64,000 bases of DNA, from NCBI RefSeq assembly GCF_006861795.1, contig NZ_VDGH01000015.1, positions 1 to 64,000 on the forward strand, in the 5' to 3' direction. Position 1 is the first letter of the stretch. Each line of letters opens with the position of its first letter. The notes beneath the pieces are model-generated. The model was given only the letters and a program-made list of their open reading frames with translations. It searched no databases and was not told where the DNA came from. Below, one piece after another: positions 14,987 to 24,282 of this stretch. The stretch comes from Psychrobacillus lasiicapitis. Its GTDB lineage: Bacteria; Bacillota; Bacilli; Bacillales_A; Planococcaceae. The position numbers and the translations under genes were made by a program.

Positions 14987-16912
14987 ATGTATAAAACCAT
15001 TGGGATACTTGCTCATGTAGATGCCGGAAAAACGACTTTTTCTGAGCAACTACTTTATCATACAAAGACAATTCGACAAAGAGGACGCGTCGACCATCAA
15101 GACTCTTTTCTCGATAGCCATTCAATCGAAAAAAATAGAGGAATTACGATTTTTGCGGATCAAGGAATCTTCTCCTATAACGATTCCACTTATTATGTCA
15201 TAGATACTCCTGGTCACGTCGATTTTTCCCCAGAAATGGAACGAGCTATTCAAGTGATGGACTTTGCGATCATTATTATTAGCGCGGTAGATGGTGTAGA
15301 AGGACATACCGAAACCGTATGGCAGCTACTACGAAAACATCAGGTACCCACTTTTTTCTTTATCAATAAAACTGATTATGAAGGAACCGACGTAGCGATC
15401 ATTTTAGATGAGATTCGAGCTAACTTGTCAAAAGACGTGTGTGATATAACTAAGTCTTTTAATGAAGACTTTATCGAATTTTTAGCGGAACGAGATGAGG
15501 AACTCCTTGAAACGTATATGGAGAGCGGTTATGACGAGGAATTGTGGATACAAACGTGTAAACGGATGATTCGAGAAAATAAAATTTTCCCTTGTGCAAG
15601 TGGCTCTGCTTTAAAAGATATAGGTATTATCGAATTTTTAGAGAAACTGGATTTGTTAACAGAATCCTCTTATAAACAGGAAGAACCGTTTTCCGCACAG
15701 GTTTACAAAATTCGTCATGACGAAAGTGGAAATAGAGTCACATTCCTTAAGTTATTAAGTGGCAAGCTAAAAGTAAGAGATGAAGTGCAGTACGGAGACC
15801 AAGCAGAAAAAATTACCCAAGTCCGCGTATATAGCGGAAGTAAATTCAAAACGACGGAACAAGCGGTGGCGGGCGAGCTAGTGGCAGTAACCGGGCTATC
15901 AAGTGCTTCTATTGGCGACGGGGTTGGCGCCACTAATGACAAAACGACCTTCGATATGATTCCTACTTTAAAATCAAAAGTGAATTTTGATGCTTCCATT
16001 CACGTCAAAGAAGTGTTGCGGTGCTTTAAATTGCTAGATGCAGAGGATCCTTCGTTAAGCGTTTATTGGGATGAACATTTTCAGGAAATACATGTGCATG
16101 TGATGGGTGTGATTCAGCTGGAAGTGCTTCAACAAATTGTCTTGGAACGCTTCCAATTGAACGTCTCTTTTAGTGAGCCTAGAATTTTATATAAAGAGAC
16201 CATTGCTACACCAGTTAAAGGATATGGTCATTTTGAGCCATTAAAACATTATGCAGAAGTGCATTTATTAATCGAATCTGCAGAACGTGGCAGTGGCATT
16301 TTGTTGGATAATGTATGCCATGCTAATGATTTATCAATCGGTAACCAAAACTTGGTGCTACATCATTTGTTGGAACGTGACCACCACGGGATACTGACCG
16401 GTTCTGCTCTCACGGACGTTAAAATAACACTCCTCACAGGTCGAGGGCATAACGAGCATACACATGGCGGAGATTTTCGAGAAGCAACATATCGAGCATT
16501 AAGGCAAGGTTTAGAAAAAGCAGAAAATGTCCTCTTAGAACCTTTTTATGACTTTAAATTAAAAGTTGAGATGGACCTCATAGGTAGAGTCCTATCTGAT
16601 ATCCAACAAGCGCACGGAACTTTTGATACACCAGAAAATGTGGGCGACAAAGTGATTGTAAAAGGACGAGTACCTGTAGCAACCTTTATGAACTATAGTA
16701 CGTCATTTGCTTCCTTCACACATGGTAAAGGAACGCTAAACCTACTATTTGGTGGATATGATCGTTGTCACAATAAAGAGGAAGTAATTGAAAAAATCGG
16801 CTACAATAAAGAAGCAGATCCTGAATATACATCCACTTCTATTTTCTGCGCAAGAGGAAAAGGCTATAAAGTTCCTTGGGACGAAGCGGAAGAAGCAATG
16901 CACTGCCTATAA
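14987..16912 (+). CDS. TetM/TetO-like ribosomal protection GTPase
   Basis: A 641-residue translational GTPase of the EF-G superfamily. G-motifs are AHVDAGKT (about 9-16), RGIT switch I, DTPGH, NKTD and SGSAL. The remaining EF-G-like domains follow to the C-terminus, as in Tet(M)/Tet(O)/OtrA, which chase tetracycline from the 30S A-site. It is a lone chromosomal gene with no mobile element or leader peptide, so it may be an intrinsic, divergent resistance or ribosome-rescue factor. GAGGTGACTT precedes ATG. Family is firm; tetracycline resistance is not proven. Confidence 0.87.
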   Translation: MYKTIGILAHVDAGKTTFSEQLLYHTKTIRQRGRVDHQDSFLDSHSIEKNRGITIFADQGIFSYNDSTYYVIDTPGHVDFSPEMERAIQVMDFAIIIISAVDGVEGHTETVWQLLRKHQVPTFFFINKTDYEGTDVAIILDEIRANLSKDVCDITKSFNEDFIEFLAERDEELLETYMESGYDEELWIQTCKRMIRENKIFPCASGSALKDIGIIEFLEKLDLLTESSYKQEEPFSAQVYKIRHDESGNRVTFLKLLSGKLKVRDEVQYGDQAEKITQVRVYSGSKFKTTEQAVAGELVAVTGLSSASIGDGVGATNDKTTFDMIPTLKSKVNFDASIHVKEVLRCFKLLDAEDPSLSVYWDEHFQEIHVHVMGVIQLEVLQQIVLERFQLNVSFSEPRILYKETIATPVKGYGHFEPLKHYAEVHLLIESAERGSGILLDNVCHANDLSIGNQNLVLHHLLERDHHGILTGSALTDVKITLLTGRGHNEHTHGGDFREATYRALRQGLEKAENVLLEPFYDFKLKVEMDLIGRVLSDIQQAHGTFDTPENVGDKVIVKGRVPVATFMNYSTSFASFTHGKGTLNLLFGGYDRCHNKEEVIEKIGYNKEADPEYTSTSIFCARGKGYKVPWDEAEEAMHCL

Positions 16913-16937
16913 TACTACTTGATAAGGAGGAAGTTAA

Positions 16938-17414
16938 ATGATCGCAACGATTCAAAAAGAAAAGGACATCTATACGGCATATTTCGAACGTCATATCCAG
17001 CATTCGGTAGAAGAAGTTTGGAGCATGTTAACGGAAAACGACAAATTACAACAATGGTTTTCTGAACTTCAAATTGTTGATTTAAGTAAAGAAGGTTTAA
17101 TCAAGTTTGATATGCAGGATGGTACTTTCATTGATATGCAAATTGTAGATTACGAGCCTTACAAAGTTCTAGCTTTTGAATGGGATAAAGACATCGCTAG
17201 ATTTGAATTATCACCCGTTCCAGACGGTTGCCAATTAACCTTTATCGAAACGATTTCCTCTTTTACAGAACAAACAATCAAAGATCTTGCAGGGTGGCAT
17301 GTGTGTCTGGATGTTATTGAAGCGATTTTAGAAGGTCGAACAATAGATAGAAAAGATGAATGGCAAGCTTGGTACGTGAGATACGAGGAGCTCCTTCAAG
17401 AAATAATGAAATAA
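16938..17414 (+). CDS. SRPBCC (AHSA1-like) domain protein
   Basis: A 158-residue START-fold protein related to activator-of-Hsp90-ATPase-homology (AHSA1) domains. The start FERHIQHSVEEVWSMLTEND and the later YKVLAFEWDKDIARFEL strands are typical, as is the final amphipathic helix with W-x-H-C-L. The hydrophobic ligand is unknown. AAGGAGG precedes ATG; the gene lies 25 bases after the TetM-like GTPase and is probably co-transcribed. Confidence 0.82.
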   Translation: MIATIQKEKDIYTAYFERHIQHSVEEVWSMLTENDKLQQWFSELQIVDLSKEGLIKFDMQDGTFIDMQIVDYEPYKVLAFEWDKDIARFELSPVPDGCQLTFIETISSFTEQTIKDLAGWHVCLDVIEAILEGRTIDRKDEWQAWYVRYEELLQEIMK

Positions 17415-17421
17415 TATATAC

Positions 17422-17457
17422 AAGCACTCTACAAACAGCTGTTATTGTAGGGTGCTT
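17422..17457. terminator. Bidirectional terminator
   Basis: AAGCACTCTACAA (17422-17434) pairs with TTGTAGGGTGCTT (17445-17457) with one G-U pair. It separates the SRPBCC gene from the convergent methyltransferase gene. Confidence 0.8.
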
Positions 17458-17461
17458 TCAT

Positions 17462-18067
17462 CTATTCGTATCTAAATATCACAAATCTTTCATTGTTGTT
17501 TTGGTCATATAACTCTGGTACTCTCACTTCTTTCACCAACACAAAAGCAGTATGATCCTCAAGAAATTGTATATATTCCGAAGTAGGATAGTATAAAATA
17601 ATATCAATCGAACGAGGATGATGTTCTACCGATAATAAGATATTGCTGACAACCTTTTGAAATATTTGAATGGAAAAGGGGTTAAAGAAATAAAACCGAT
17701 TATCATCTGGTTCGATATCATACCCTTCGGCGAAAATATGCTCAAACCGTATAGATGCCCTGGAAGCCTTTGATCGTTCCATGTATTTTGTTAAATTTTC
17801 TAAAGCCTCTTGGTAAAGCTGTCCATTCATCTCCACTCCTGTCACAGACACATGCAGGTGATGATGAATATAAAATGGGAAACGTCCTTTACCACAACCA
17901 AAATCTACAAATTTATCATAAGTAGTACTTACATACTCATCAAAAAGTGCCTCAAGTGCCATATAAGGAGTTGCTTCATAGCGATTGTAATGTGCGGATT
18001 GATGTTGCCATTCACGTATTCCTTCTGTTTTTATCCGCAATAATCGATCATGATCTTGTTCTTTCAT
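17462..18067 (-). CDS. Class I SAM-dependent methyltransferase
   Basis: A 201-residue Rossmann methyltransferase. VDFGCGKGRFPF is the SAM-binding motif I and TGVEMNGQLYQEA gives the acidic motif II. FFFNPFSIQIF replaces a DPPY-type motif IV, as in B. subtilis YtqB-like small-molecule methyltransferases. Substrate unknown. The start at 18067 is preferred because GGGAG lies 5 bases upstream; ATG at 18082 has no ribosome site. Confidence 0.8.
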   Translation of the reverse strand: MKEQDHDRLLRIKTEGIREWQHQSAHYNRYEATPYMALEALFDEYVSTTYDKFVDFGCGKGRFPFYIHHHLHVSVTGVEMNGQLYQEALENLTKYMERSKASRASIRFEHIFAEGYDIEPDDNRFYFFNPFSIQIFQKVVSNILLSVEHHPRSIDIILYYPTSEYIQFLEDHTAFVLVKEVRVPELYDQNNNERFVIFRYE

Positions 18068-18117
18068 AGTAACTCCCTTCATTACTCAACCTATTCTATT
18101 TAACTCTTTTATCATTT

Positions 18118-18285
18118 CTATAACTTGTATTTTTTTATCTTGAGCGCTTCTTCCTTATTGATATGTTCCAATTCAAAGTCTAAAACGTTTATTACTCCTT
18201 GATTTAGGGCAGGAGAAGAGCAACCATTATTGTGCTTTATATCAAAAATGACTTGTATATCCTTCAGACTACAGAGAAACAATTA
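18118..18285 (-). pseudogene. Possible decayed gene 3' end
   Basis: The minus strand has a frame of about 55 codons with no start codon, containing KDIQVIFDIKHNNGCSS and ending EEALKIKKYKL before TAG at 18118. Just upstream a different frame encodes MDLIVSL, so a frameshift is possible. The family is not recognised. The rest of the 18.1-18.45 kb gap shows nothing clear. Confidence 0.25.
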
Positions 18286-18454
18286 GATCCATCACGCCGT
18301 AACAATTGTCATCTTTCTTTCTATAATCATACTTCAAATTAACAATCATTAATATGATATATATCAATTGTGAACGGTCATTATGTTACTGCAGTTGCAA
18401 TAACAAAAAAATAAAAAACGACAAGGAAAATTTGGTGCTTCCTTGTCACTTTGT

Positions 18455-19471
18455 TTATACATTTAACTGGAACACGTATACAAGCACATACCCCAGAGTA
18501 GATAATAAAATAGAGCCTACAAATCCTGCTGCAAAAGGCTTTACACCCAACTTTCTAAAAGTTTTTATATCAATATTCAATCCAAGTCCAGCCATTGCCA
18601 TTGCAATAAGAAGATAAGCGATTACAACAATCCAAGTAGCAAGTTCTTCTGGAATAATCCCCAACGTGTGAACACCACTCATTACTAAAAATCCAATAAT
18701 AAACCAAGGTATACTGGACATAGAAAACTTACTTTTCGATTCACCTTTTTCCCCTCTTTGTACAATATACCCGATCACTAAAGCGATTGGTACTAAAAGT
18801 GCCACGCGTGTGAGCTTCACAATAACAGCTAGATCCACCGCTGCACTTCCTCCGGGATCAGCTGCTGCAATTACGTGAGCAATTTCATGTAATGTACCAC
18901 CAGCGAATACACCGTAACCACTAGGAGTAAGATGTAAGATAGGATACAAAAAAGTATATACTAATGTAAATAACGTACCTAGAATGGCGATAGTTCCCAC
19001 GCCTATCGCAGTTTCTTCATCATTCGCCTTCACTTGCGGGGCTATTGCTACAACCGCTGCTGCTCCGCAAATCGCCGTCCCACAAGCTGTTAAAATTCCT
19101 AGTTTTTTATCGACCCCAAAAACACATGAAAACCCATATACAACAAATAAAGCAAATAGAATATTAATAAGAGCAATCAAAAAAACACTTAATCCAGCAT
19201 GATAAATGTCTGCCAAATTTAGACGCATTCCCAATAAAATAATACCTAATCGTAGCAACTTTTTACTTGAAAAAGAAACACCATATTGAAACTTTCCCGG
19301 TACACCAATCGTGGCGCTCCAAACTACTCCCAATATGATAGCAATAACCAATTGTCCCATAATAGATAAATACGGAACTTCCGATAATAGTTTAGCCAAT
19401 ATAGCAATAACTAGCGTAATACCTATACCGTAAAAAAAAGGCTGATTCAATGTATTAGCTTTCTCTTTCAT
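18455..19471 (-). CDS. YeiH-family putative sulfate/anion exporter
   Basis: A 338-residue UPF0324 membrane protein with about nine to ten hydrophobic helices. Family hallmarks are LLRLGIILLGMRL, TACGTAICGAAAVVA and GGTLHEIAHVIAA. Members are often paired with a divergent LysR gene and proposed to export sulfate or sulfite-related anions or cystine. Here the divergent LysR gene at 19580 fits that pairing, so regulation by it is likely. Confidence 0.88.
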   Translation of the reverse strand: MKEKANTLNQPFFYGIGITLVIAILAKLLSEVPYLSIMGQLVIAIILGVVWSATIGVPGKFQYGVSFSSKKLLRLGIILLGMRLNLADIYHAGLSVFLIALINILFALFVVYGFSCVFGVDKKLGILTACGTAICGAAAVVAIAPQVKANDEETAIGVGTIAILGTLFTLVYTFLYPILHLTPSGYGVFAGGTLHEIAHVIAAADPGGSAAVDLAVIVKLTRVALLVPIALVIGYIVQRGEKGESKSKFSMSSIPWFIIGFLVMSGVHTLGIIPEELATWIVVIAYLLIAMAMAGLGLNIDIKTFRKLGVKPFAAGFVGSILLSTLGYVLVYVFQLNV

Positions 19472-19579
19472 CGATATTCCCCCCTATGTTTACTTCCACT
19501 TTACGAAGGTTTTCGTTATTAGTAAAATACATATAAATAATCATTACCATTAATATCTTTAATAATTGGAGGTGATCAG

Positions 19580-20470
19580 TTGTACTATGATGCACTTAAA
19601 ACATTTATAACACTGGTAGAAACGAAAAATTTTACAAGAGCAGCGGAACTCCTTCACATTTCACAACCAAGTGTCAGTGTGCATATAAAAAATCTAGAAG
19701 TAGAATTTCAAACAGAGTTATTCATACGTTCACCCAAATTACTAAAAATTACGCCTACAGGTGAAATCTTATATGATCGGGCTAAACAAATAATTTCCAT
19801 GTACGAGCAAACTCGAAGAGAAATTCTTGAGCATCATCATGACATTATAGGAAAGCTCATCATTGGAGCAAGCTTTACAATAGGCGAGTATGTCATCCCT
19901 CCCCTACTTGTTGAACTACAGAACGTTTATCCAAACCTGGAATTGGAAGTATTTATAGGAAATACAGAAGAAATTGTGCAGTCTGTTCGGTTGCTGAATG
20001 TGGATATTGGTTTGATAGAAGGCCAAACAAATGAGAAGGAGTTGCTAGTAGAACCTTTTATGGAGGATGAGTTATTTATCGTTAGTTCAATTGAACATGA
20101 GCTTGTTACTAAAAGTTCAGTAAGTATAGCCGATCTTCAAAATCAAACATGGTTTATAAGAGAAGAAGGATCGGGAACACGAGAGTATTTAAAACATATG
20201 ATCCGTTCCAATGGTTTAAAGGCGAAATCAATAATTACCGTTAGTAGCAATCAAGGGATTAAAGAAACGATTATGCATAATAAACAAGGACTATCACTCC
20301 TGTCCGTACATGCAATAGAGAGAGATATCCAACAGCGTAATCTTTCTATCCTTCCCCTTAGCCATCCACCCTTTAAACGATTATTTTCCTGTATATGCTC
20401 TCCTGTGATGGAAAACAAACGACATGTAATGGCATTTAGAGATAGGTTACGACAAAAAACAAAACTCTAG
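19580..20470 (+). CDS. LysR-family transcriptional regulator (YeiE/CysL-like)
   Basis: A 296-residue LysR regulator: N-terminal winged HTH (FTRAAELLHISQPSVSVHIK, residues about 17-36), then a two-lobed type 2 periplasmic-binding-like effector domain (about 90-290). The TTG start follows the very strong ribosome site GGAGGTGATC by 2-3 bases from its end; no better in-frame start exists. It is divergent from the yeiH-type gene over 108 bp, the usual LysR arrangement with a shared operator. Confidence 0.88.
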   Translation: MYYDALKTFITLVETKNFTRAAELLHISQPSVSVHIKNLEVEFQTELFIRSPKLLKITPTGEILYDRAKQIISMYEQTRREILEHHHDIIGKLIIGASFTIGEYVIPPLLVELQNVYPNLELEVFIGNTEEIVQSVRLLNVDIGLIEGQTNEKELLVEPFMEDELFIVSSIEHELVTKSSVSIADLQNQTWFIREEGSGTREYLKHMIRSNGLKAKSIITVSSNQGIKETIMHNKQGLSLLSVHAIERDIQQRNLSILPLSHPPFKRLFSCICSPVMENKRHVMAFRDRLRQKTKL

Positions 20471-20497
20471 CATTCCTAAAAATGCTAGAGTTTTGCT
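20461..20497. terminator. Bidirectional terminator
   Basis: AAAACTCTAGCATT (20461-20474) and AATGCTAGAGTTTT (20481-20494) pair perfectly over 14 bp with a 6-nt loop. The LysR stop codon lies in the left arm. Confidence 0.88.
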
Positions 20498-20520
20498 TCT
20501 AGAACCTTTATTAAAATCAT

Positions 20521-21606
20521 TCATTGGTAGTTACAATTACCAAATACATGCTGTTGCACCCACTTATCCGTTTGACCAATCTGGTTTTCCACTTGAACAA
20601 GCGGTTGCACCGTAAACGGCTCCCCTCTTAATACAGCTGTTGATTCAAAAGAAGGATTCTCTATACTTAACACTTGTTTACCATTAATAGTCTTCTTTAA
20701 TATTTCTAATTCGGCAATTCCACCGACATTTGTGTTCTCTGTTTTTTGTGCAGAAAAGAAGTTTCCAAGTGAATAAAACACATGCGCTCTATGGCCACTA
20801 CTTGTTGTGATCAATTCATATGGCTGAATCACATGTGGATGATGTCCGAAAATAATATCTGCTCCTGCATCTGCAATCACATTTGCAAGTCTTTTTTGAT
20901 CCCCATTAGGTTCCAATTCATACTCTGCCCCCCAATGTATGCTGACTACAACAAAATCTACTTTTCGCTTTAAAGCGCTTATATCCTCCATGATTCGCTC
21001 TTCATCGATACGGTTAACTAAATAATCCTTATCACTAGTTGTGTCATGACCATTCGTCCCGTAAGTATAACCGAGAAATCCAAAGTTAATATTATCTACT
21101 TGTATAATCCGATCGGTTTGTAAATCTTCAAAAGATTCATATGCACCAATGTAAGGCATCTCAACTGTTTTCATATAATGGATCGCAGCTCGTACACCCG
21201 CCTCTTCTTGATCGAGCGTATGGTTATTTGCCATTGATATAAGGTCTACTCCTACTTCTTTTAAATCCCTAATAATATGAGGAGGACTAGAAAAATCCGG
21301 ATACCCTGACAAACCAAATTCGCTACCGGCTGGAATAGACTCTTGATTGGCTATTAAAATATCTAATGATTCTAGTTCCTCTTTGACTGGCTCAAAAGAG
21401 GATAAAAAACTTTTATAGTTGTATAACGGATGATGCAGCAATATATCGCCAATCATCCCGATCTTTATTGTATCTTCCCGATAATCGATATGAAATGTCG
21501 AAAATTGTTTCCCGTGGAACTTTTCCTTAAAAGGCTCCTTTATTTGCAAATTAAAATAAAATAAAATCGAAACTAGAATAACCAGTAGTGGAATTAATAT
21601 TTTCAT
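20521..21606 (-). CDS. CapA-family metallophosphoesterase-like protein
   Basis: A 361-residue protein of the PGA_cap (CapA/PgsA) family. The N-terminus (residues 1-22) is a hydrophobic anchor. The catalytic-type motifs are GDILLH, MANNHTLD, SIHWGAEYE and GHHPHVIQP, as in calcineurin-like metal sites. CapA/PgsA helps poly-gamma-glutamate synthesis or export, but no capB/capC genes accompany it, so its role is open. It stands alone, convergent with the LysR gene. Confidence 0.85.
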   Translation of the reverse strand: MKILIPLLVILVSILFYFNLQIKEPFKEKFHGKQFSTFHIDYREDTIKIGMIGDILLHHPLYNYKSFLSSFEPVKEELESLDILIANQESIPAGSEFGLSGYPDFSSPPHIIRDLKEVGVDLISMANNHTLDQEEAGVRAAIHYMKTVEMPYIGAYESFEDLQTDRIIQVDNINFGFLGYTYGTNGHDTTSDKDYLVNRIDEERIMEDISALKRKVDFVVVSIHWGAEYELEPNGDQKRLANVIADAGADIIFGHHPHVIQPYELITTSSGHRAHVFYSLGNFFSAQKTENTNVGGIAELEILKKTINGKQVLSIENPSFESTAVLRGEPFTVQPLVQVENQIGQTDKWVQQHVFGNCNYQ

Positions 21607-21686
21607 AAAACACTTCCCTTTTTAAAATCTTCTCTTTATATAATACGATTTCTTCTCATTGTATCTTTTATTTTTCCAAACAGCTA

Positions 21687-21733
21687 TTGACCTATTATAG
21701 ATTTTGCATATAATGAAAGTGAGTAATCACTCA
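21687..21733 (+). promoter_or_regulatory. ABC-2/TetR operon promoter with operator
   Basis: -35 TTGACC (21687-21692), 16-bp spacer, -10 TATAAT (21709-21714), then the perfect palindrome TGAGT-AATC-ACTCA (21720-21733) at the transcription start. The third gene of the operon is a TetR repressor, the likely ligand of this site. Confidence 0.78.
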
Positions 21734-21758
21734 TTTTTATTAAAAGGAGGTTTTATAA

Positions 21759-22499
21759 ATGACTTCAACCATTGAGTTAATACAAGTAAGTAAAAGCTTT
21801 GGCAAAAAAAACGTGTTAAAAGCCATTAATATTAAAGTAGATGCCGGACAAATTTTTGGTTTAATCGGTCCTTCTGGCTCGGGTAAAACAACATTAGTCA
21901 AAATCATCGTAGGGATGGACCAACCTTCCACTGGCCAAGTCCAAGTTCTAAATACACAAGTTCCTAATTTGAAACTTTTACAAAGCATTGGATATATGGC
22001 ACAAGCAGATGCTTTGTACAATGATTTGACTGGTCAGGAAAATCTTGCTTTTTTCGCTTCTCTTTATAAATTAAGCAAAGAAGTAAAAAAAGAACGAATT
22101 GCTTACGCAGCAAATTTAGTAGAATTAACACCCCATTTGTCTAAAAAGGTACTAAATTATTCAGGTGGTATGAAGCGAAGATTATCGCTAGCTATTGCAT
22201 TAATACACGATCCTCAAATTTTAATACTTGATGAGCCGACAGTCGGTATTGATCCAGAACTTAGAAAGTCTATTTGGGCAGAGATTGTTCGTTTGAAAAG
22301 TGAAGGAAAAACAATATTAATCACAACACATGTAATGGACGAAGCGGAAAAATGTGATCAGCTTGCGATGGTAAGAGATGGAGAAATAATATCGAATGGT
22401 TCTCCGGCCACTTTAAAAAGCCATTACAACATTAACAGTCTAGAAGAAGTATTTTTAAAAGCAGGAGGTGAAAAGGATGAGAACAATCGCATTAGTTAA
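21759..22499 (+). CDS. ABC transporter ATP-binding protein (ABC-2 exporter type)
   Basis: A 246-residue ABC ATPase: Walker A GPSGSGKTT, signature YSGGMKRR, Walker B ILILDEPT, H-loop TTHVMDEAEK. The GGMKRRLS form is typical of DrrA/YhaQ-like drug or lipid exporters. AAAGGAGG lies 8-9 bases before ATG. It overlaps the permease gene by 23 bases and is expressed under a TetR-type operator. Confidence 0.9.
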   Translation: MTSTIELIQVSKSFGKKNVLKAINIKVDAGQIFGLIGPSGSGKTTLVKIIVGMDQPSTGQVQVLNTQVPNLKLLQSIGYMAQADALYNDLTGQENLAFFASLYKLSKEVKKERIAYAANLVELTPHLSKKVLNYSGGMKRRLSLAIALIHDPQILILDEPTVGIDPELRKSIWAEIVRLKSEGKTILITTHVMDEAEKCDQLAMVRDGEIISNGSPATLKSHYNINSLEEVFLKAGGEKDENNRIS

Positions 22500-23583
22500 A
22501 CGTGTTTGCATCCAAATGGTACGTGACAAACGAACACTTGCTTTAATGATGGTCGCACCATTAGTCATTTTAACTTTACTGCATTTTCTAATATCCTCTG
22601 ATCCAAATACTCCAAGATTAGGGGTAAATGGAGCGGAAGAAAGCTTAATAGATGAGCTAAAAGAAAAAGAATTAAAGGTCATCCAATTCGATCAACTAAA
22701 AAGTCCAAATCAACTTATTAAAGTGAAAGATTTAGATGGTGTGCTACAAATGGAGGGAGATCAATTAAATCTTACCCTTACAAATGACGATCCCTCAAAA
22801 GCAAAACTTTTACAAACGAAAGTAATGCAAGCGATTTCTACCGTAAACGCAAAAGAACAAGCAACTAATTTAGCCCATTTCGTGGAGGATATCGCACAAC
22901 AGCAACCAAATGCACCAATAAATTTAAACCAAATAAAAATGCCAGAAATGAGCACTTCTTATATTTATGGAAACAGTGAAACAACATTTTTTGATCAGTT
23001 AAGTCCCATTTTAGTAGGTTTCTTTGTATTCTTTTTCGTATTCCTCATTTCCGGAATTGGGTTGTTACGAGAGCGTACGACTGGTACTCTTGACCGTTTG
23101 ATGGCAACACCTATTCAAAGAAAAGATATTGTGTTTGGGTATTTAATCGGATATGGTTTATTTGCTATCATTCAAACAATAATCGTTGTTTTTTACGCTA
23201 CTAAGGTTTTAGATATTATGCTTATTGGGTCTCTTTGGAATGTCATTCTGATTAATCTAGCACTAGCACTTGTTGCATTATTACTTGGTATTTTACTGTC
23301 TGCTTTTGCAAATTCCGAATTTCAAATGATGCAGTTTATACCAATTGCCATTGTTCCCCAAGTCTTTTTTGCAGGTATCCTACCTTTTGAAGGAATGCCC
23401 GATTGGATGCAAATCGTTGCCAAATTTATGCCTATGTACTATGGTGGAAATGCGTTAGTAGATGTGATGTACAAAGGCTTTGGACTAAATGATATTAAAA
23501 ACGAGCTATTTGTATTATTAGGATTCGCCCTTATTTTTATTGTTTTAAATATAGTTGCCTTAAAGAAATATCGAAAAATTTGA
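22477..23583 (+). CDS. ABC-2 type permease (exporter)
   Basis: A 368-residue permease with one N-terminal helix (about 20-40), a large extracytoplasmic domain (about 45-165) and five or six C-terminal helices, the YhgE/ABC2 layout. LLRERTTGTLDRLMATP is the conserved coupling segment. The start at 22477 is chosen because GGAGG lies 8 bases upstream; GTG at 22468 is part of that ribosome site. With the upstream ATPase it probably exports a toxic hydrophobic compound that also releases the TetR repressor. Confidence 0.9.
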   Translation: MRTIALVKRVCIQMVRDKRTLALMMVAPLVILTLLHFLISSDPNTPRLGVNGAEESLIDELKEKELKVIQFDQLKSPNQLIKVKDLDGVLQMEGDQLNLTLTNDDPSKAKLLQTKVMQAISTVNAKEQATNLAHFVEDIAQQQPNAPINLNQIKMPEMSTSYIYGNSETTFFDQLSPILVGFFVFFFVFLISGIGLLRERTTGTLDRLMATPIQRKDIVFGYLIGYGLFAIIQTIIVVFYATKVLDIMLIGSLWNVILINLALALVALLLGILLSAFANSEFQMMQFIPIAIVPQVFFAGILPFEGMPDWMQIVAKFMPMYYGGNALVDVMYKGFGLNDIKNELFVLLGFALIFIVLNIVALKKYRKI

Positions 23584-23595
23584 AGGGAGTAACCT

Positions 23596-24243
23596 ATGTC
23601 CGAGGATGAAGTATTGTTACAACAACTATTTGAAGAAGAAAAATTAACCGATAAGCAAAAAAAGATTATCATTGCTGCAATAGAATCATTTTCAGAAAAA
23701 GGGTATGCAGCAACATCTACTAATGAGATTGCAAAAAAAGCCGGAGTAGCAGAGGGAACTATTTTTAGACATTATAAAACAAAAAAAGAGCTGCTTGTTT
23801 CTATCGTCGCTCCCCTAATGACAAAGCTAATTGGTCCGTTCATTGTAAATGATTTTCACAAAGTACTGGATCGCCCCTATGAAAATGTAGAAGATTTTTT
23901 AAGAGCGGCGATCAAAAATCGAAGTGACATTATTAAAAAAATGCTGCCTGTTATTAAAATTGTCATACAGGAAATACCATTCCAACCTGAGTTAAGAGAA
24001 CAGTTTATAGAGCAAGTTGCTCGAAAAACTTTCGAACGTATTTTACAAGTTATTAAAGACTATCAAGATAAAGGTCAACTTATTGAAATGCCAACATTAA
24101 GTGTTGCAAGACTTGCCATTTCGAGTATATTCGGCTTTTTAATTTCCAGATATATTTTGTTCCCAGATAGCGAATGGGATGATGAACTAGAGACGGAGCG
24201 AACCGTTCAATTTATCATGCACGGGCTAGCAGTAAAAGATTGA
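23596..24243 (+). CDS. TetR-family transcriptional regulator
   Basis: A 215-residue TetR repressor. The HTH lies at about residues 37-66 (GYAATSTNEIAKKAGVAEGT, then IFRHYKTKKELL), with an all-helical ligand domain after it. It ends the exporter operon and probably represses it through the palindrome at 21720-21733. Starts 12 bases after the permease stop. Confidence 0.9.
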   Translation: MSEDEVLLQQLFEEEKLTDKQKKIIIAAIESFSEKGYAATSTNEIAKKAGVAEGTIFRHYKTKKELLVSIVAPLMTKLIGPFIVNDFHKVLDRPYENVEDFLRAAIKNRSDIIKKMLPVIKIVIQEIPFQPELREQFIEQVARKTFERILQVIKDYQDKGQLIEMPTLSVARLAISSIFGFLISRYILFPDSEWDDELETERTVQFIMHGLAVKD

Positions 24244-24251
24244 ATATAGAC

Positions 24252-24282
24252 AAAAAAAGCGCATAAAACCTGCGCTTTTTTT
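24252..24282. terminator. Bidirectional terminator
   Basis: AAAAAAAGCGCA (24252-24263) and TGCGCTTTTTTT (24271-24282), a 12-bp perfect stem with U-tracts both ways, between convergent genes. Confidence 0.9.
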
